This document shows, piece by piece, positions 1 to 7,088 of a stretch of 19,724 bases of DNA. Made by a program: the position numbers and the translations under genes. The stretch comes from Lachnospiraceae bacterium (GTDB lineage Bacteria > Bacillota > Clostridia > Lachnospirales > Lachnospiraceae). The notes below the pieces were generated by a model. The model saw only the letters and a program-made list of their open reading frames with translations, was not told the DNA's origin and made no database searches. Position 1 is the stretch's first letter, and every line of letters begins with the position of its first letter. The stretch spans positions 1-19,724 of the forward strand of contig CAAFTS010000137.1 in NCBI GenBank assembly GCA_900765975.1, written 5' to 3'.

Positions 1-117
1 CCTTTGTGCTATTGGTTTTGGTCGACTAATATAATAACACAAAACTGGTGTTTCCTTTTCTATGTGTCCTACAAAAATTTTACGCTAGCGATCGGGAAAG
101 AATAAATAAAATTGTGG

Positions 118-146
118 TTGTAATCACTTATGGAATTCGATAAAAT
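118..146 (+). promoter_or_regulatory. Sigma-A promoter for the TruA-like gene
   Basis: TTGTAA (118-123), a 17-bp spacer and TAAAAT (141-146) match a housekeeping promoter, placing the transcript start near 153. That leaves a leader of about 50 nt before the GAGG ribosome binding site (191-194) of the gene starting at 203. The 117 bases before it hold only a weak 5-bp hairpin (AACAC/GTGTT, about 33-51) followed by a T-rich stretch, possibly the terminator of a gene outside the window. Confidence 0.55.
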
Positions 147-202
147 ACATTCATATAGGAACAACAGTAACTTTTATTGCTTAGATGAAAGAGGATTAGC
201 AG

Positions 203-946
203 ATGGAAATGCGGAATATCAGGCTTGGAATTGAATATGACGGAACTCGTTTTCATGGCTGGCAGGCAGTGAAAAGGGAGAGCAATTCTACAGTATCAGG
301 GAGAATTACTGAAGTTTTAAAACGTATGACACAAGAAGAGGTTGTTTTGTATTGCGGGGAAAAAACAGATGCGGGTGTTCATGCACTGCGGCAGATTGCG
401 AATTTTAAAACCGGATCCCAGATGTCGGAGGTGGAGATTCGCCACTATTTGAATCGATATCTTCCTTCGGATATAGCGATACGAGAGGTGGAAACAGCGT
501 CAGATCGATTTCATGCAGAACTGAATCCACATCAGAGCGTATACGAGTATCATCTGCTGATCGGAGAAACAGAGGATGTATTTCAGCGTAGATATGTGGA
601 TTTTAGAAAACAACAGCCAGATTTTCAAGCGATGGAAAGTGCGGCGGAAATGTTGAGAGGAAGTCATGATTTTCGCGGATTTTCTGCGGGGAAGACAAAG
701 AAATCCACAGTTCGTGATTTACAAAAACTTGAGATTGTGATGGATAAACCGGGAGAGGTTCAGATTTGTTTAGCTGCAGATGGCTTTCTGAAACAGATGC
801 CGCAGAAACTTGTTGGGACATTACTGGCAATAGGGTACGGACAGAAAGAACAAAATTGCATCGCAGATATTTTTATGGGGAAAGATACTGCACCTTTAGA
901 ATGCAAAAATCATGCGTTTTTTTTGACGGATGTATACTATGATTGA
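203..946 (+). CDS. truA: TruA-family tRNA pseudouridine synthase, divergent paralogue
   Basis: This 247-residue protein has the TruA fold signatures: the N-terminal YDGTRFHGWQ motif (residues 12-21) and the catalytic-aspartate motif KTDAGVHA, with D56 as the presumed nucleophile. TruA converts U38-U40 of the tRNA anticodon arm to pseudouridine. Two signature positions differ from typical TruA. The usual RTDAGVH arginine is lysine (K54), and the C-terminal F-x-R-x-M-V-R segment reads FLKQMPQ, losing both arginines, although VGTLLAIGYG follows normally. The gene stands alone, with its own promoter and a GAGG site 8 nt before the ATG. Many Firmicutes carry a second truA, so this may be the auxiliary copy with altered target or activity. 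The family assignment is firm; the exact substrate is not. Confidence 0.85.
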   Translation: MEMRNIRLGIEYDGTRFHGWQAVKRESNSTVSGRITEVLKRMTQEEVVLYCGEKTDAGVHALRQIANFKTGSQMSEVEIRHYLNRYLPSDIAIREVETASDRFHAELNPHQSVYEYHLLIGETEDVFQRRYVDFRKQQPDFQAMESAAEMLRGSHDFRGFSAGKTKKSTVRDLQKLEIVMDKPGEVQICLAADGFLKQMPQKLVGTLLAIGYGQKEQNCIADIFMGKDTAPLECKNHAFFLTDVYYD

Positions 947-1029
947 CTTTTGGAAGAAGCAGGAGTAATCTAGTGTAATCTGGATAACTGGAAGATAAAA
1001 TCATTATAAGAAAAACGGGGAAATGAATT

Positions 1030-1914
1030 ATGGAATTTTATTTTGTAGCACTTTATTTTTTTGTTTATAGCTTTTTGGGCTGGTGTACGGAAGTTGCTTT
1101 TGCGGCTTGTAAAGAGCATCGGTTCGTAAACCGCGGATTTTTAAATGGTCCATTTTGTCCGATTTATGGGTTTGGAGTGTCAGCAGTAATTGTGTTTTTG
1201 ACACCGTACCGTTCCAATCTTATTTTGCTTTATATCGCATCGGTGATATTGGTAACAGTGTTAGAAGGAATTACCGGGTGGGCGATGGATAAAATCTTTC
1301 ATAATAAATGGTGGGACTATTCGAATATGCCATTGAATATAGGAGGATATGTTTGTTTACTGTTTTCTTTGATCTGGGGAGTTGCTTGTGTAGTTATCTT
1401 GAATTTAATTCATCCCGTAATACATAAAGGACTGGCAATGCTGCCAAGAACGTTGGGGATCATATTGATTGTTGTACTGAGTGTTCTATTAATTGTAGAC
1501 ACATGCGTGACATCGTCTGCAATCTTCAAATTTAATAAACGAATGGAATATATGGAAAAAATTGCAGCAGAGTTACATGAACTTTCAGAACAACTGGGAG
1601 AAAACATTTATTCTACAACAGCTCATGCAATGGATGCAGTAGAAGATTTCCATGAGCGTCATCAGGATGCGGCGGAGGAACTTCAGGTGAAAGCTCAGGA
1701 GGTTGTAGAAGAACTGTATGAGAGAAGACAGGATGCACAGGAAAGTCTGCGTGCGCATATTGCAGATTTGAAAAAGCGCTATGGAGAGCTGAATCAGAAG
1801 AGCGCCAGAATTCCAAATCGATTGCTGCGTGCTTTCCCGACTTTGGAATCACGTAGACACCAGGAACGTGTATTGGAAATGCGCCGTCAGCTGCGTGAAA
1901 AACTAAAAAAATAA
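1030..1914 (+). CDS. CmpB-family (putative ABC-transporter type IV) membrane protein with coiled-coil tail
   Basis: The first 165 or so residues of this 294-residue protein form about five hydrophobic segments and contain the family hallmarks YSFLGWCTE, the N-RGFLNGP-CPIYGFG block, and D-NKWWDYS followed by N--GY. These match the Clostridial family annotated as putative ABC-transporter type IV (CmpB), whose transport role is unproven. From about residue 168 to the end the protein is highly charged and helical, with a repeated pattern (ERHQDAAEEL, ERRQDAQESL) that suggests a cytoplasmic coiled coil. The start has only a poor GGGGA-type site, but the first residues are already the conserved membrane segment. 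No ABC ATPase lies nearby. A strong terminator follows directly, so it is probably monocistronic or co-transcribed with the truA-like gene. Confidence 0.7.
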   Translation: MEFYFVALYFFVYSFLGWCTEVAFAACKEHRFVNRGFLNGPFCPIYGFGVSAVIVFLTPYRSNLILLYIASVILVTVLEGITGWAMDKIFHNKWWDYSNMPLNIGGYVCLLFSLIWGVACVVILNLIHPVIHKGLAMLPRTLGIILIVVLSVLLIVDTCVTSSAIFKFNKRMEYMEKIAAELHELSEQLGENIYSTTAHAMDAVEDFHERHQDAAEELQVKAQEVVEELYERRQDAQESLRAHIADLKKRYGELNQKSARIPNRLLRAFPTLESRRHQERVLEMRRQLREKLKK

Positions 1915-1925
1915 AGCATGTGATG

Positions 1926-1964
1926 AACAGCCCGTCAACAGTTAAGTTCTACGGGCTGTTTTTT
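1926..1964 (+). terminator. Intrinsic terminator after the CmpB-family gene
   Basis: A perfect 10-bp stem, AACAGCCCGT (1926-1935) with ACGGGCTGTT (1951-1960), is followed by a run of six T (1959-1964). It lies between convergent genes. On the minus strand no T-run follows directly, so it probably acts mainly on plus-strand transcription. Confidence 0.9.
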
Positions 1965-1966
1965 GC

Positions 1967-2248
1967 TTATCGATGCTGTAAAATCATGGAACGGACCATG
2001 GAAATCATATGGTCGATCTGTTCTTGTTCTTCTTTTGTTTTTCCTTCTTTTAGGATGTCCATAATGAAATGAATTTCATCAGCGGTGAATTGAATTCCTT
2101 TTTTCTTTGCATTGGTAATAAGTGCAAGCATGATCGGGGCTAGTTCCTTACCAGTCTTCCCCTGTGTCTGTGCTGCTGCCATGCGGATCAGTTCCATTTT
2201 GGTCGGATCCATTTTCTTCAGTAGTGGACTGTTCATCCATTCGTTCAT
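1967..2248 (-). CDS. Conserved hypothetical helical protein
   Basis: This 93-residue protein opens MNEWMNSPLL and has no signal peptide or membrane segment. It looks all-helical, with methionine-, lysine- and glutamine-rich amphipathic stretches. I do not recognise a named family. Similar small proteins occur next to the upstream gene in related Clostridia as far as I recall, but that is memory and not a search. A perfect AGGAGG lies 8 nt before the ATG, so the start is firm. The first 101 nt overlap the end of the upstream gene in another frame, which suggests co-transcription and coupled translation. The 198-residue neighbour carries methionine-rich and PEQ-containing segments of similar flavour, so the two may work together; that is inference. 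Confidence 0.7.
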   Translation of the reverse strand: MNEWMNSPLLKKMDPTKMELIRMAAAQTQGKTGKELAPIMLALITNAKKKGIQFTADEIHFIMDILKEGKTKEEQEQIDHMISMVRSMILQHR

Positions 2249-2744
2249 TTTCTATACCTCCTGTTTTGGGATTGGTTGTGTCTGATTCTGCAAAAATATC
2301 CTGATAAGAGCGGAACATTTCTTGCTGTTCTGGTGAAAGCATTCCCATCATCAGATCCATAGGATTGATGCCGGAGAATGCGGAGTCTGCAGAGGTCTGG
2401 GAATCTCCGGAAGGTTGGAGTATCTGCATCATATCCATGATATTCAAAATATTTCGGAATGTGTCTGCCATTTGAGATTGTTCAGGGGGAAGATAGGGGG
2501 TAATCTCATCCAAAAGTGCAGCGGGAGAATCTGGAAAAGAGCCGAAGGAATGAGTTCTTGATACTTGTTCAGGATGTTTTAAAAGTGAAATTGTATATCG
2601 GAGTTCCAGAAATTTTATCATGATCCAGAGCGAATATTGGTTGGAAGGAGCCAAGTATGGGAGCAGAAGCTTTAGAATACTAAAGGAATATGGAGTTGTG
2701 ATTTCGTCAAATGGTGTCATGGGTCTAGTTGGTTTCTTTTCCAT
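2148..2744 (-). CDS. Hypothetical protein, 198 residues, with low-complexity acidic tail
   Basis: The open frame extends upstream to 3110, but the likely start is the ATG at 2742-2744, with GGAG 6 nt before it. The upstream extension runs through the antisense of the terminator hairpin and the cysteine-rich gene. The 198-residue product starts MEKKPTRPMTPFDEIT. It has a hydrophobic, possibly membrane-associated or buried helix (about residues 21-50), then a segment with FRNILNIMDMMQILQ and MDLMMGMLSPEQQEMF. It ends in a polar tail rich in Ser, Thr, Asp, Glu and Gly (about residues 155-198), of which the last 33 residues are encoded within the overlap with the next gene. I do not recognise the family and assign no function. 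A sigma-E-like promoter match lies just upstream. Confidence 0.6.
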   Translation of the reverse strand: MEKKPTRPMTPFDEITTPYSFSILKLLLPYLAPSNQYSLWIMIKFLELRYTISLLKHPEQVSRTHSFGSFPDSPAALLDEITPYLPPEQSQMADTFRNILNIMDMMQILQPSGDSQTSADSAFSGINPMDLMMGMLSPEQQEMFRSYQDIFAESDTTNPKTGGIENERMDEQSTTEENGSDQNGTDPHGSSTDTGEDW

Positions 2745-2771
2745 AAAAAACTCCGGCTCGCTTTTTATAGA

Positions 2772-2800
2772 TATATATGTACTGGAATATATAAATATGA
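2772..2800 (-). promoter_or_regulatory. Candidate sigma-E-like sporulation promoter
   Basis: Read on the minus strand, TCATATT (2800-2794), a 14-bp spacer and CATATATA (2779-2772) resemble the Bacillus sigma-E consensus KMATATT-N14-CATACANT: all seven -35 positions match and about five of seven defined -10 positions. The -10 ends 27 bp before the ATG at 2744. The region is very AT-rich, so a chance match is quite possible. Confidence 0.3.
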
Positions 2801-2834
2801 AAGAGAGAGAAAAATCATAGAAATATATGGAAAT

Positions 2835-2864
2835 ACCCTCGGCGCTGAAGACAGCACCGAGGGT
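2835..2864 (-). terminator. Hairpin, probable terminator of the cysteine-rich gene
   Basis: ACCCTCGG (2835-2842) pairs perfectly with CCGAGGGT (2857-2864), with an inner GCT/AGC extension. It sits 25 bp beyond the stop of the minus-strand cysteine-rich gene. The following minus-strand bases are only moderately T-rich (ATTTCCATATATTTC), so it may be a weak or partial terminator. Confidence 0.6.
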
Positions 2865-2889
2865 GGTCGGAAAAAAGAACAGGGGGGAA

Positions 2890-3123
2890 TTAGAATCCGC
2901 ATCCACCACAGAAGAGCAGAAGTAAAATGATCCACATACAGTTATCATTTCCGCAGCTGTTTCCGCATCCATTACCACATCCGCCGCCAAAATTGCCACA
3001 TCCGCCGCAACAGCAAAGGAGCAGAATGATCCAGAGACAAGAATTGTTTCTGTCAAATACACCGCCGTTATTGTTTTCGCATCCGCATCCACATCCGCAG
3101 TTTGTTGCACTTAAATCACTCAT
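2890..3123 (-). CDS. Cysteine-rich, glycine-rich small protein with internal duplication
   Basis: The true start is probably the ATG at 3121-3123 (MSDLSATNCG), with GGAGG 7 nt upstream; an in-frame ATG at 3156 has no such site. The product is 77 residues with 15 cysteines. It begins with an alternating CGCGCGC run, then has two copies of one unit: C-LWIILLL-CCCGGCG (about residues 29-43) and C-MWIILLLL-FCGGCG (about 62-76), separated by a GGGCGNGCGNSCG linker. Each unit pairs a short hydrophobic stretch with a cysteine cluster. Similar Clostridial proteins are annotated as chorion-class high-cysteine proteins, and the look recalls small spore-coat proteins. A structural, disulfide-linked surface or spore role is inference; metal binding is an alternative. 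Confidence 0.75.
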   Translation of the reverse strand: MSDLSATNCGCGCGCENNNGGVFDRNNSCLWIILLLCCCGGCGNFGGGCGNGCGNSCGNDNCMWIILLLLFCGGCGF

Positions 3124-3154
3124 TGTAAATCCTCCAAAAATTTGTTTACACTTC

Positions 3155-3182
3155 ATAATATGTGCCTGTTGAAAAGATGTGA
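3155..3182 (-). promoter_or_regulatory. Weak sigma-E-like promoter for the cysteine-rich gene
   Basis: On the minus strand TCACATC (3182-3176), 13 bp, then CATATTAT (3162-3155) is a partial match to the sigma-E consensus (five of seven at the -35, five of seven defined positions at the -10, spacing one short). No convincing sigma-A promoter was seen for this gene. Confidence 0.2.
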
Positions 3183-3215
3183 GGAAAAATAAAAAGAAAA
3201 AAGAAAAAACAAAAG

Positions 3216-3237
3216 TGTCAAGAAAAAATACTTGACA
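3216..3237. repeat. 7-bp inverted repeat over the ylxM -35 element
   Basis: TGTCAAG (3216-3222) and CTTGACA (3231-3237) form a perfect inverted repeat with an 8-bp A-rich centre. The right arm contains the TTGACA of the ylxM promoter. It could be an operator, or a chance mirror of the -35 box. The minus-strand TTGACA has no -10 element at the right distance. Confidence 0.5.
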
Positions 3238-3260
3238 GCAAAGACGTTTTCATGTAAGAT
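3232..3260 (+). promoter_or_regulatory. Sigma-A promoter of the ylxM-ffh operon
   Basis: A consensus TTGACA (3232-3237), 17-bp spacer and TAAGAT (3255-3260) form a strong housekeeping promoter. The predicted start is near 3267, only about 10 nt before the GTG at 3277 and inside the AGAGGTG ribosome binding site (3264-3270), giving an unusually short leader if this is the only start site. Confidence 0.75.
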
Positions 3261-3276
3261 AGCAGAGGTGATAAAA

Positions 3277-3627
3277 GTGAATGATATTTTAGAACAGGCA
3301 TTGTTATATGATTTTTATGGAGAACTTCTCAATGCCCATCAGAAAGAGATTTATGAACAATTTGTTCTTGAGGACTTGTCTCTGAGTGAGATTGCTGCAG
3401 ATGCGGGGATTAGCAGACAGGGAGTACATGATCTGGTTAAGCGGTGTCAGAAGACTTTGGAAGGTTATGAGGAAAAGCTGCATCTGGTGGAAAAGTTCTT
3501 GCTGATAAAAAAGAATGTACAGGAAATTGACTCGATTCTCAGCGCGTATGAGAAACAGGGGCAGGATCCGACAGAGATGGCAGCACAGATTCGGAAGATT
3601 TCGGATTTGATCATAGATGAATTTTGA
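3277..3627 (+). CDS. ylxM: YlxM/p13-like DNA-binding protein, SRP-associated
   Basis: This is the small helix-turn-helix protein that precedes ffh in most Firmicutes and has been linked to the signal recognition particle pathway. The hallmark LLYDFYGELLNAHQK is at the N-terminus, followed by a sigma-70 region-4-like helix-turn-helix (LSLSEIAADAGISRQGVHDLV). I place the start at the GTG at 3277 (VNDILEQALL), with AGAGGTG six nt upstream. The longer frame from TTG at 3232 would begin inside the -35 element and is unlikely. The product is 116 residues, typical of the family. It is 38 nt upstream of ffh and certainly part of the same operon. Confidence 0.9.
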   Translation: MNDILEQALLYDFYGELLNAHQKEIYEQFVLEDLSLSEIAADAGISRQGVHDLVKRCQKTLEGYEEKLHLVEKFLLIKKNVQEIDSILSAYEKQGQDPTEMAAQIRKISDLIIDEF

Positions 3628-3665
3628 TGGATATTTGGATTACAGTAAAGTAGAAGAGGTGCAGG

Positions 3666-5024
3666 ATGGCATTTGACAGTTTAACAGAAAAACTTCAAAA
3701 CGTATTTAAGAACCTTCGGAGTAAGGGCAGACTTACAGAAGAGGATGTCAAGGCGGCACTTAAAGAAGTTAAGATGGCGCTGTTGGAGGCGGATGTTAAC
3801 TTCAAGGTTGTCAAAGGATTTATTAAGAATGTTCAGGAACGTGCAATTGGCCAAGATGTCATGAATGGATTGAATCCAGGACAGATGGTTATTAAAATTG
3901 TAAATGAAGAAATGATATCTTTGATGGGTTCTGAGACGACAGAGATTGAACTGCAGCCGGGGAGTGCGACAACTGTGATTATGATGGTTGGTTTGCAAGG
4001 AGCAGGTAAGACGACGACAACGGCGAAACTTGCCGGCAAGTTTAAACTAAAAGGCAAGAAACCTCTGTTGGTTGCCTGTGATGTGTATCGTCCTGCGGCA
4101 ATCAAACAGCTGCAGATTAATGGAGAAAAGCAGGGTGTTGAAGTATTTGCAATGGGCGATAAGGCAAAGCCGGCAGATATTGCGAAAGCAGCCATGGAGC
4201 ATGCAGCGAAGAATAAGAACAATATCGTGATTTTGGATACAGCCGGACGACTTCACATTGATGAAGATATGATGGCGGAACTTCAGGAAATCAAAGAATC
4301 GGTTACGGTTCATCAGACAATACTGGTGGTTGATGCAATGACTGGCCAGGATGCAGTAAATGTTGCCGGAAGTTTCCATGAGAAGATTGGAATCGATGGC
4401 GTTATAGTAACAAAGCTGGATGGTGATACACGTGGCGGAGCCGCACTTTCTATCAAGGCGGTGACGGGAAGACCGATACTCTATGTTGGTATGGGAGAGA
4501 AACTTTCTGATTTAGAACAGTTTTATCCGGATCGTATGGCCTCCCGTATTTTGGGAATGGGTGATGTGCTGACTTTGATTGAAAAAGCCGGGGCTGAGCT
4601 AGATGAAGAAAAAGCAAGGCAGATGGCGCAGAAGGTCAAGAAAGCGCAGTTTGATTATGAGGATTATCTGGAGAGCATGAATCAGATGAAAAAGATGGGA
4701 GGTCTTTCCAGTATTCTGGGGATGATGCCGGGGCTTGGTGGCTTGGGCGGTAAAAAGATGCCGGATATCGACTCGGAAGAAAACGAGAAGAAAATGGCCA
4801 GAATGGAAGCTATGATTTATTCTATGACTCCAGAAGAACGGCGAAATCCAGATTTGTTAAATCCATCCAGAAAGCATCGAATTGCAAAAGGTGCAGGAGT
4901 AGACATTTCCGAAGTTAACCGAATGGTGAAACAATTTAATGAGACCAGGAAGATGATGAAAAAACTTCCCGGACTTATGGGTGGCAAAGGTGGTAAAAGA
5001 GGCAGATTTAATCTTCCCTTTTAA
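3666..5024 (+). CDS. ffh: Signal recognition particle GTPase Ffh
   Basis: Ffh binds 4.5S RNA (or 6S-type SRP RNA) and signal sequences of nascent membrane and secreted proteins, and docks with FtsY. The 452-residue product has the full layout: an N domain (to about residue 90), a G domain with the P-loop [17 protein letters not shown], the DVYRPAA insertion-box motif, DTAGR and [10 protein letters not shown], and a methionine-rich M domain (about 300-452) with the RNA-binding segment near [18 protein letters not shown]. Length is normal. GAGGTG lies just before the ATG. The basic C-terminus ([10 protein letters not shown]) is typical. It is the second gene of the translation and secretion operon. 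Confidence 0.98.
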   Translation: MAFDSLTEKLQNVFKNLRSKGRLTEEDVKAALKEVKMALLEADVNFKVVKGFIKNVQERAIGQDVMNGLNPGQMVIKIVNEEMISLMGSETTEIELQPGSATTVIMMVGLQGAGKTTTTAKLAGKFKLKGKKPLLVACDVYRPAAIKQLQINGEKQGVEVFAMGDKAKPADIAKAAMEHAAKNKNNIVILDTAGRLHIDEDMMAELQEIKESVTVHQTILVVDAMTGQDAVNVAGSFHEKIGIDGVIVTKLDGDTRGGAALSIKAVTGRPILYVGMGEKLSDLEQFYPDRMASRILGMGDVLTLIEKAGAELDEEKARQMAQKVKKAQFDYEDYLESMNQMKKMGGLSSILGMMPGLGGLGGKKMPDIDSEENEKKMARMEAMIYSMTPEERRNPDLLNPSRKHRIAKGAGVDISEVNRMVKQFNETRKMMKKLPGLMGGKGGKRGRFNLPF

Positions 5025-5074
5025 CATATAGATTACTAAAAAAAGAAATTAAGAAAGAAGAGAGGTACAGTAAA

Positions 5075-5320
5075 ATGGCAGTAAAAATCAGATTGAAAAG
5101 AATGGGACAGAAGAAAGCTCCTTTCTATAGAATCGTAGTAGCAGATTCCAGATCTCCAAGAGATGGAAAGTTTATCGAGGAAATCGGAACATATGATCCG
5201 AACCTGGAGCCAAGCGCATTCAAAGTAGACGAAGAAGCAGCTAAGAGATGGCTGAACAACGGTGCTCAGCCAACAGAAGTTGTAGGAAAGATCTTCAAAG
5301 CAGCTGGCATTGAGAAATAA
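5075..5320 (+). CDS. rpsP: 30S ribosomal protein S16
   Basis: The 81-residue protein begins [20 protein letters not shown] and contains [21 protein letters not shown], the standard S16 signature. S16 binds 16S rRNA in the 5' domain and helps 30S assembly. GAGAGG precedes the ATG. Codon choice is visibly more biased than in flanking genes, as expected for a ribosomal protein. It sits 50 nt after ffh and 26 nt before khpA with no terminator between, so it is transcribed with them. Confidence 0.98.
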   Translation: MAVKIRLKRMGQKKAPFYRIVVADSRSPRDGKFIEEIGTYDPNLEPSAFKVDEEAAKRWLNNGAQPTEVVGKIFKAAGIEK

Positions 5321-5346
5321 GAGACGTTCCGCGGAGGTGCGCGCAA

Positions 5347-5577
5347 ATGAAAGAATTAGTAGAAGTAATTGCGAAAGCATTGGTTGACAATCCTGACGGT
5401 GTGTCTGTAAACGAAAGACAGGATGGCAGAACAACGGTTATCGAAGTACGCGTTGCAGATGGAGATATGGGTAAGGTAATTGGAAAACAGGGACGTATTG
5501 CAAAGGCAATCCGAGCTGTTGTAAAAGCAGCTGCAGCGAAAGAAGATAAAAGAGTGGTTGTTGACATTATGCAGTAA
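5347..5577 (+). CDS. khpA: KhpA, KH-domain RNA-binding protein
   Basis: This 76-residue single KH-domain protein (YlqC in Bacillus) has the GxxG loop as VIGKQGRIAKAIR and ends with VVVDIMQ. KhpA usually pairs with KhpB/Jag as an RNA chaperone that influences cell division and cell size in Gram-positive bacteria. GGAGG lies 9 nt before the ATG. Its place between rpsP and rimM is conserved in Firmicutes. The partner khpB is not in this window, normally lying near rnpA and yidC. Confidence 0.95.
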   Translation: MKELVEVIAKALVDNPDGVSVNERQDGRTTVIEVRVADGDMGKVIGKQGRIAKAIRAVVKAAAAKEDKRVVVDIMQ

Positions 5578-5590
5578 GCCGAAAGAAACA

Positions 5591-5627
5591 AAAGGGGCAG
5601 GAATCCATATGGAAAGACTGCTCCTTT
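5591..5627 (+). terminator. Hairpin between khpA and rimM, possible attenuating terminator
   Basis: AAAGGGGCAG (5591-5600) pairs with CTGCTCCTTT (5618-5627), nine Watson-Crick pairs and one G-U. A short T-rich tail (CTTAAACTTT) follows, weaker than a normal terminator. No promoter was seen before rimM, so it more likely tunes read-through or processing inside the operon. Confidence 0.45.
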
Positions 5628-5660
5628 CTTAAACTTTAGGAAAAGAAACAGGAGAAAGAG

Positions 5661-6164
5661 ATGGAACAGTTTTTGCAGGTTGGAGTGATATCTTCAACAC
5701 ATGGGATTCGAGGAGAGGTAAAGGTATTTCCCACAACCGATGATGCGGAAAGATTTAAAGTTTTAAAACATGTAATTTTAGATGCTGGAAAAGAACAGAT
5801 TCCGTTGGAGATTCAAAGTGTGAAGTTTTTTAAACAGTTTGTTATCGTGAAATTTAAAGGAATCGATAATATAAATGATATTGAAATGTATAAGGGAAAA
5901 AGCCTTTTGGTGACGCGTGAAAATGCGGTGGAACTGGAAGAAGACGAGTATTATATTGCAGATTTGATTGGAATGCAGGTTACGACAGACGAGGGAGAGA
6001 TAGGTGAACTGAAGGATGTAATTGAAACCGGTGCAAATGAAGTCTATGTTGTGCAGTTTGATAATCTGGGAGAAGTCTTGATTCCTGCAATTCATGATTG
6101 TATTTTGGATGTGGATGTAGAGAAGATGGAAATGAAAGTGCATTTGCTGGAGGGATTGGTATAA
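5661..6164 (+). CDS. rimM: 16S rRNA processing protein RimM
   Basis: RimM is a 30S maturation factor that binds S19 and the 16S 3' domain. The 167-residue protein has the N-terminal [16 protein letters not shown] motif and a C-terminal PRC-barrel segment with [12 protein letters not shown] and the [15 protein letters not shown] motif. AGGAGA lies 7 nt before the ATG. Its stop codon overlaps the trmD start (TAATG), which implies translational coupling and is common in this operon. Confidence 0.96.
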   Translation: MEQFLQVGVISSTHGIRGEVKVFPTTDDAERFKVLKHVILDAGKEQIPLEIQSVKFFKQFVIVKFKGIDNINDIEMYKGKSLLVTRENAVELEEDEYYIADLIGMQVTTDEGEIGELKDVIETGANEVYVVQFDNLGEVLIPAIHDCILDVDVEKMEMKVHLLEGLV

Positions 6165-6889
6165 TGAATTTTCATATATTGACGTTATTTCCGGAAATGG
6201 TAATGAATGGTCTGCATACGAGTATTATCGGACGAGCAGTGGCAAAGAATCTGCTGTCGATTGAAGCAATTAATATTCGTGATTATGCATTTAACAAACA
6301 TCAGAGTGTGGACGACTATCCGTATGGCGGAGGCGCTGGAATGCTGATGCAAGCAGAGCCGGTGTATCTGGCATATAAGGCTGTAGAAGAGAAAACAGAA
6401 AAGAAAAAACTCCGGGTTGTCTATCTTTCTCCACAAGGAGATACATTTACCCAGAAAATGGCAGAGGAACTGGCGCAGGAAGAAGATCTGGTTCTGCTCT
6501 GTGGTCATTATGAGGGAATTGATGAGCGTGTGCTGGAAGAGATTGTGACGGACTATGTTTCGATTGGAGATTATGTGCTGACAGGAGGCGAACTTCCTGC
6601 GATGGTAATGGTAGATACGATTTCTCGTCTTGTTCCGGGAGTGCTGCACAATGATGTATCGGCAGAGTTTGAGTCTTTTCAGGACAACCTGCTGGAATAT
6701 CCGCAGTATTCCAGACCGGAAGAGTGGCATGGGAAAAAGGTGCCGCCTGTACTTTTATCCGGACATCATGCCAATATTGAAAAATGGAGAAGAGAGCAGT
6801 CGATTCTGCGAACAAAGGAAAGACGTCCGGATTTATTGGAAAAATGTGAGTTAACAGAGAAAGAAAGAAAATGGCTGGAAGAGATGTAA
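6164..6889 (+). CDS. trmD: tRNA (guanine-N1)-methyltransferase TrmD
   Basis: TrmD methylates G37 next to the anticodon using S-adenosylmethionine, preventing +1 frameshifting. I start it at the ATG at 6164 ([12 protein letters not shown]), which overlaps the rimM stop and has GGAGGG upstream. An in-frame ATG at 6098 lies inside rimM and would add a non-family extension. The 241-residue product shows the trefoil-knot motifs [27 protein letters not shown] and [15 protein letters not shown], and the linker-to-C-domain segment with [12 protein letters not shown]. Length and motifs are normal. Confidence 0.97.
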   Translation: MNFHILTLFPEMVMNGLHTSIIGRAVAKNLLSIEAINIRDYAFNKHQSVDDYPYGGGAGMLMQAEPVYLAYKAVEEKTEKKKLRVVYLSPQGDTFTQKMAEELAQEEDLVLLCGHYEGIDERVLEEIVTDYVSIGDYVLTGGELPAMVMVDTISRLVPGVLHNDVSAEFESFQDNLLEYPQYSRPEEWHGKKVPPVLLSGHHANIEKWRREQSILRTKERRPDLLEKCELTEKERKWLEEM

Positions 6890-7088
6890 TTTCCAATCCC
6901 AACTTTGTCTAACGTTTGAGAGGGGAGTTTTTTCATAATGTTTGACCTCACAATCTAAAATATTTCATTGGCAGTATGAAACTGCCTGAGTAAATGATGA
7001 CTCTTGTGACAGATTATATCATAAACGAGAAAAGCGTAGATGTGGTGGGAAAAATGGAAAGAAAAATGAGAAAATATCTTATGAAGAC
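6890..7088. other. Intergenic region between trmD and the rplS promoter
   Basis: This is the first part of the 319-nt gap before rplS. A perfect 6-bp hairpin, GGCAGT (6970-6975) with ACTGCC (6981-6986), flanked by TCATT/AATGA, lies in it without a T-run. A T6 run (6931-6936) follows only a weak G-rich imperfect stem, so I do not call a terminator. The open frame at 6994-7212 has no ribosome binding site, no family resemblance and unnatural composition, and I do not call it a gene. Confidence 0.4.

Noticed and set aside
1..40. Resemblance of GGTCGACTAATAT to the 3' end of 23S rRNA
   Set aside because: The match is short and the surrounding bases do not follow the 23S terminal sequence as I remember it, so no rRNA is called.
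2620..2820. Plus-strand 66-residue open frame
   Set aside because: It is antisense to the 198-residue gene and its promoter region, without a ribosome binding site.
2745..3110. N-terminal extension of the 198-residue minus-strand protein
   Set aside because: The extra frame runs through the terminator hairpin and antisense of repeat-rich sequence, has no family-like composition, and a good ribosome binding site favours the ATG at 2744.
2927..3172. Plus-strand Pro/His/Gln-rich open frame
   Set aside because: It is the shadow of the Gly/Cys-rich repeats on the other strand.
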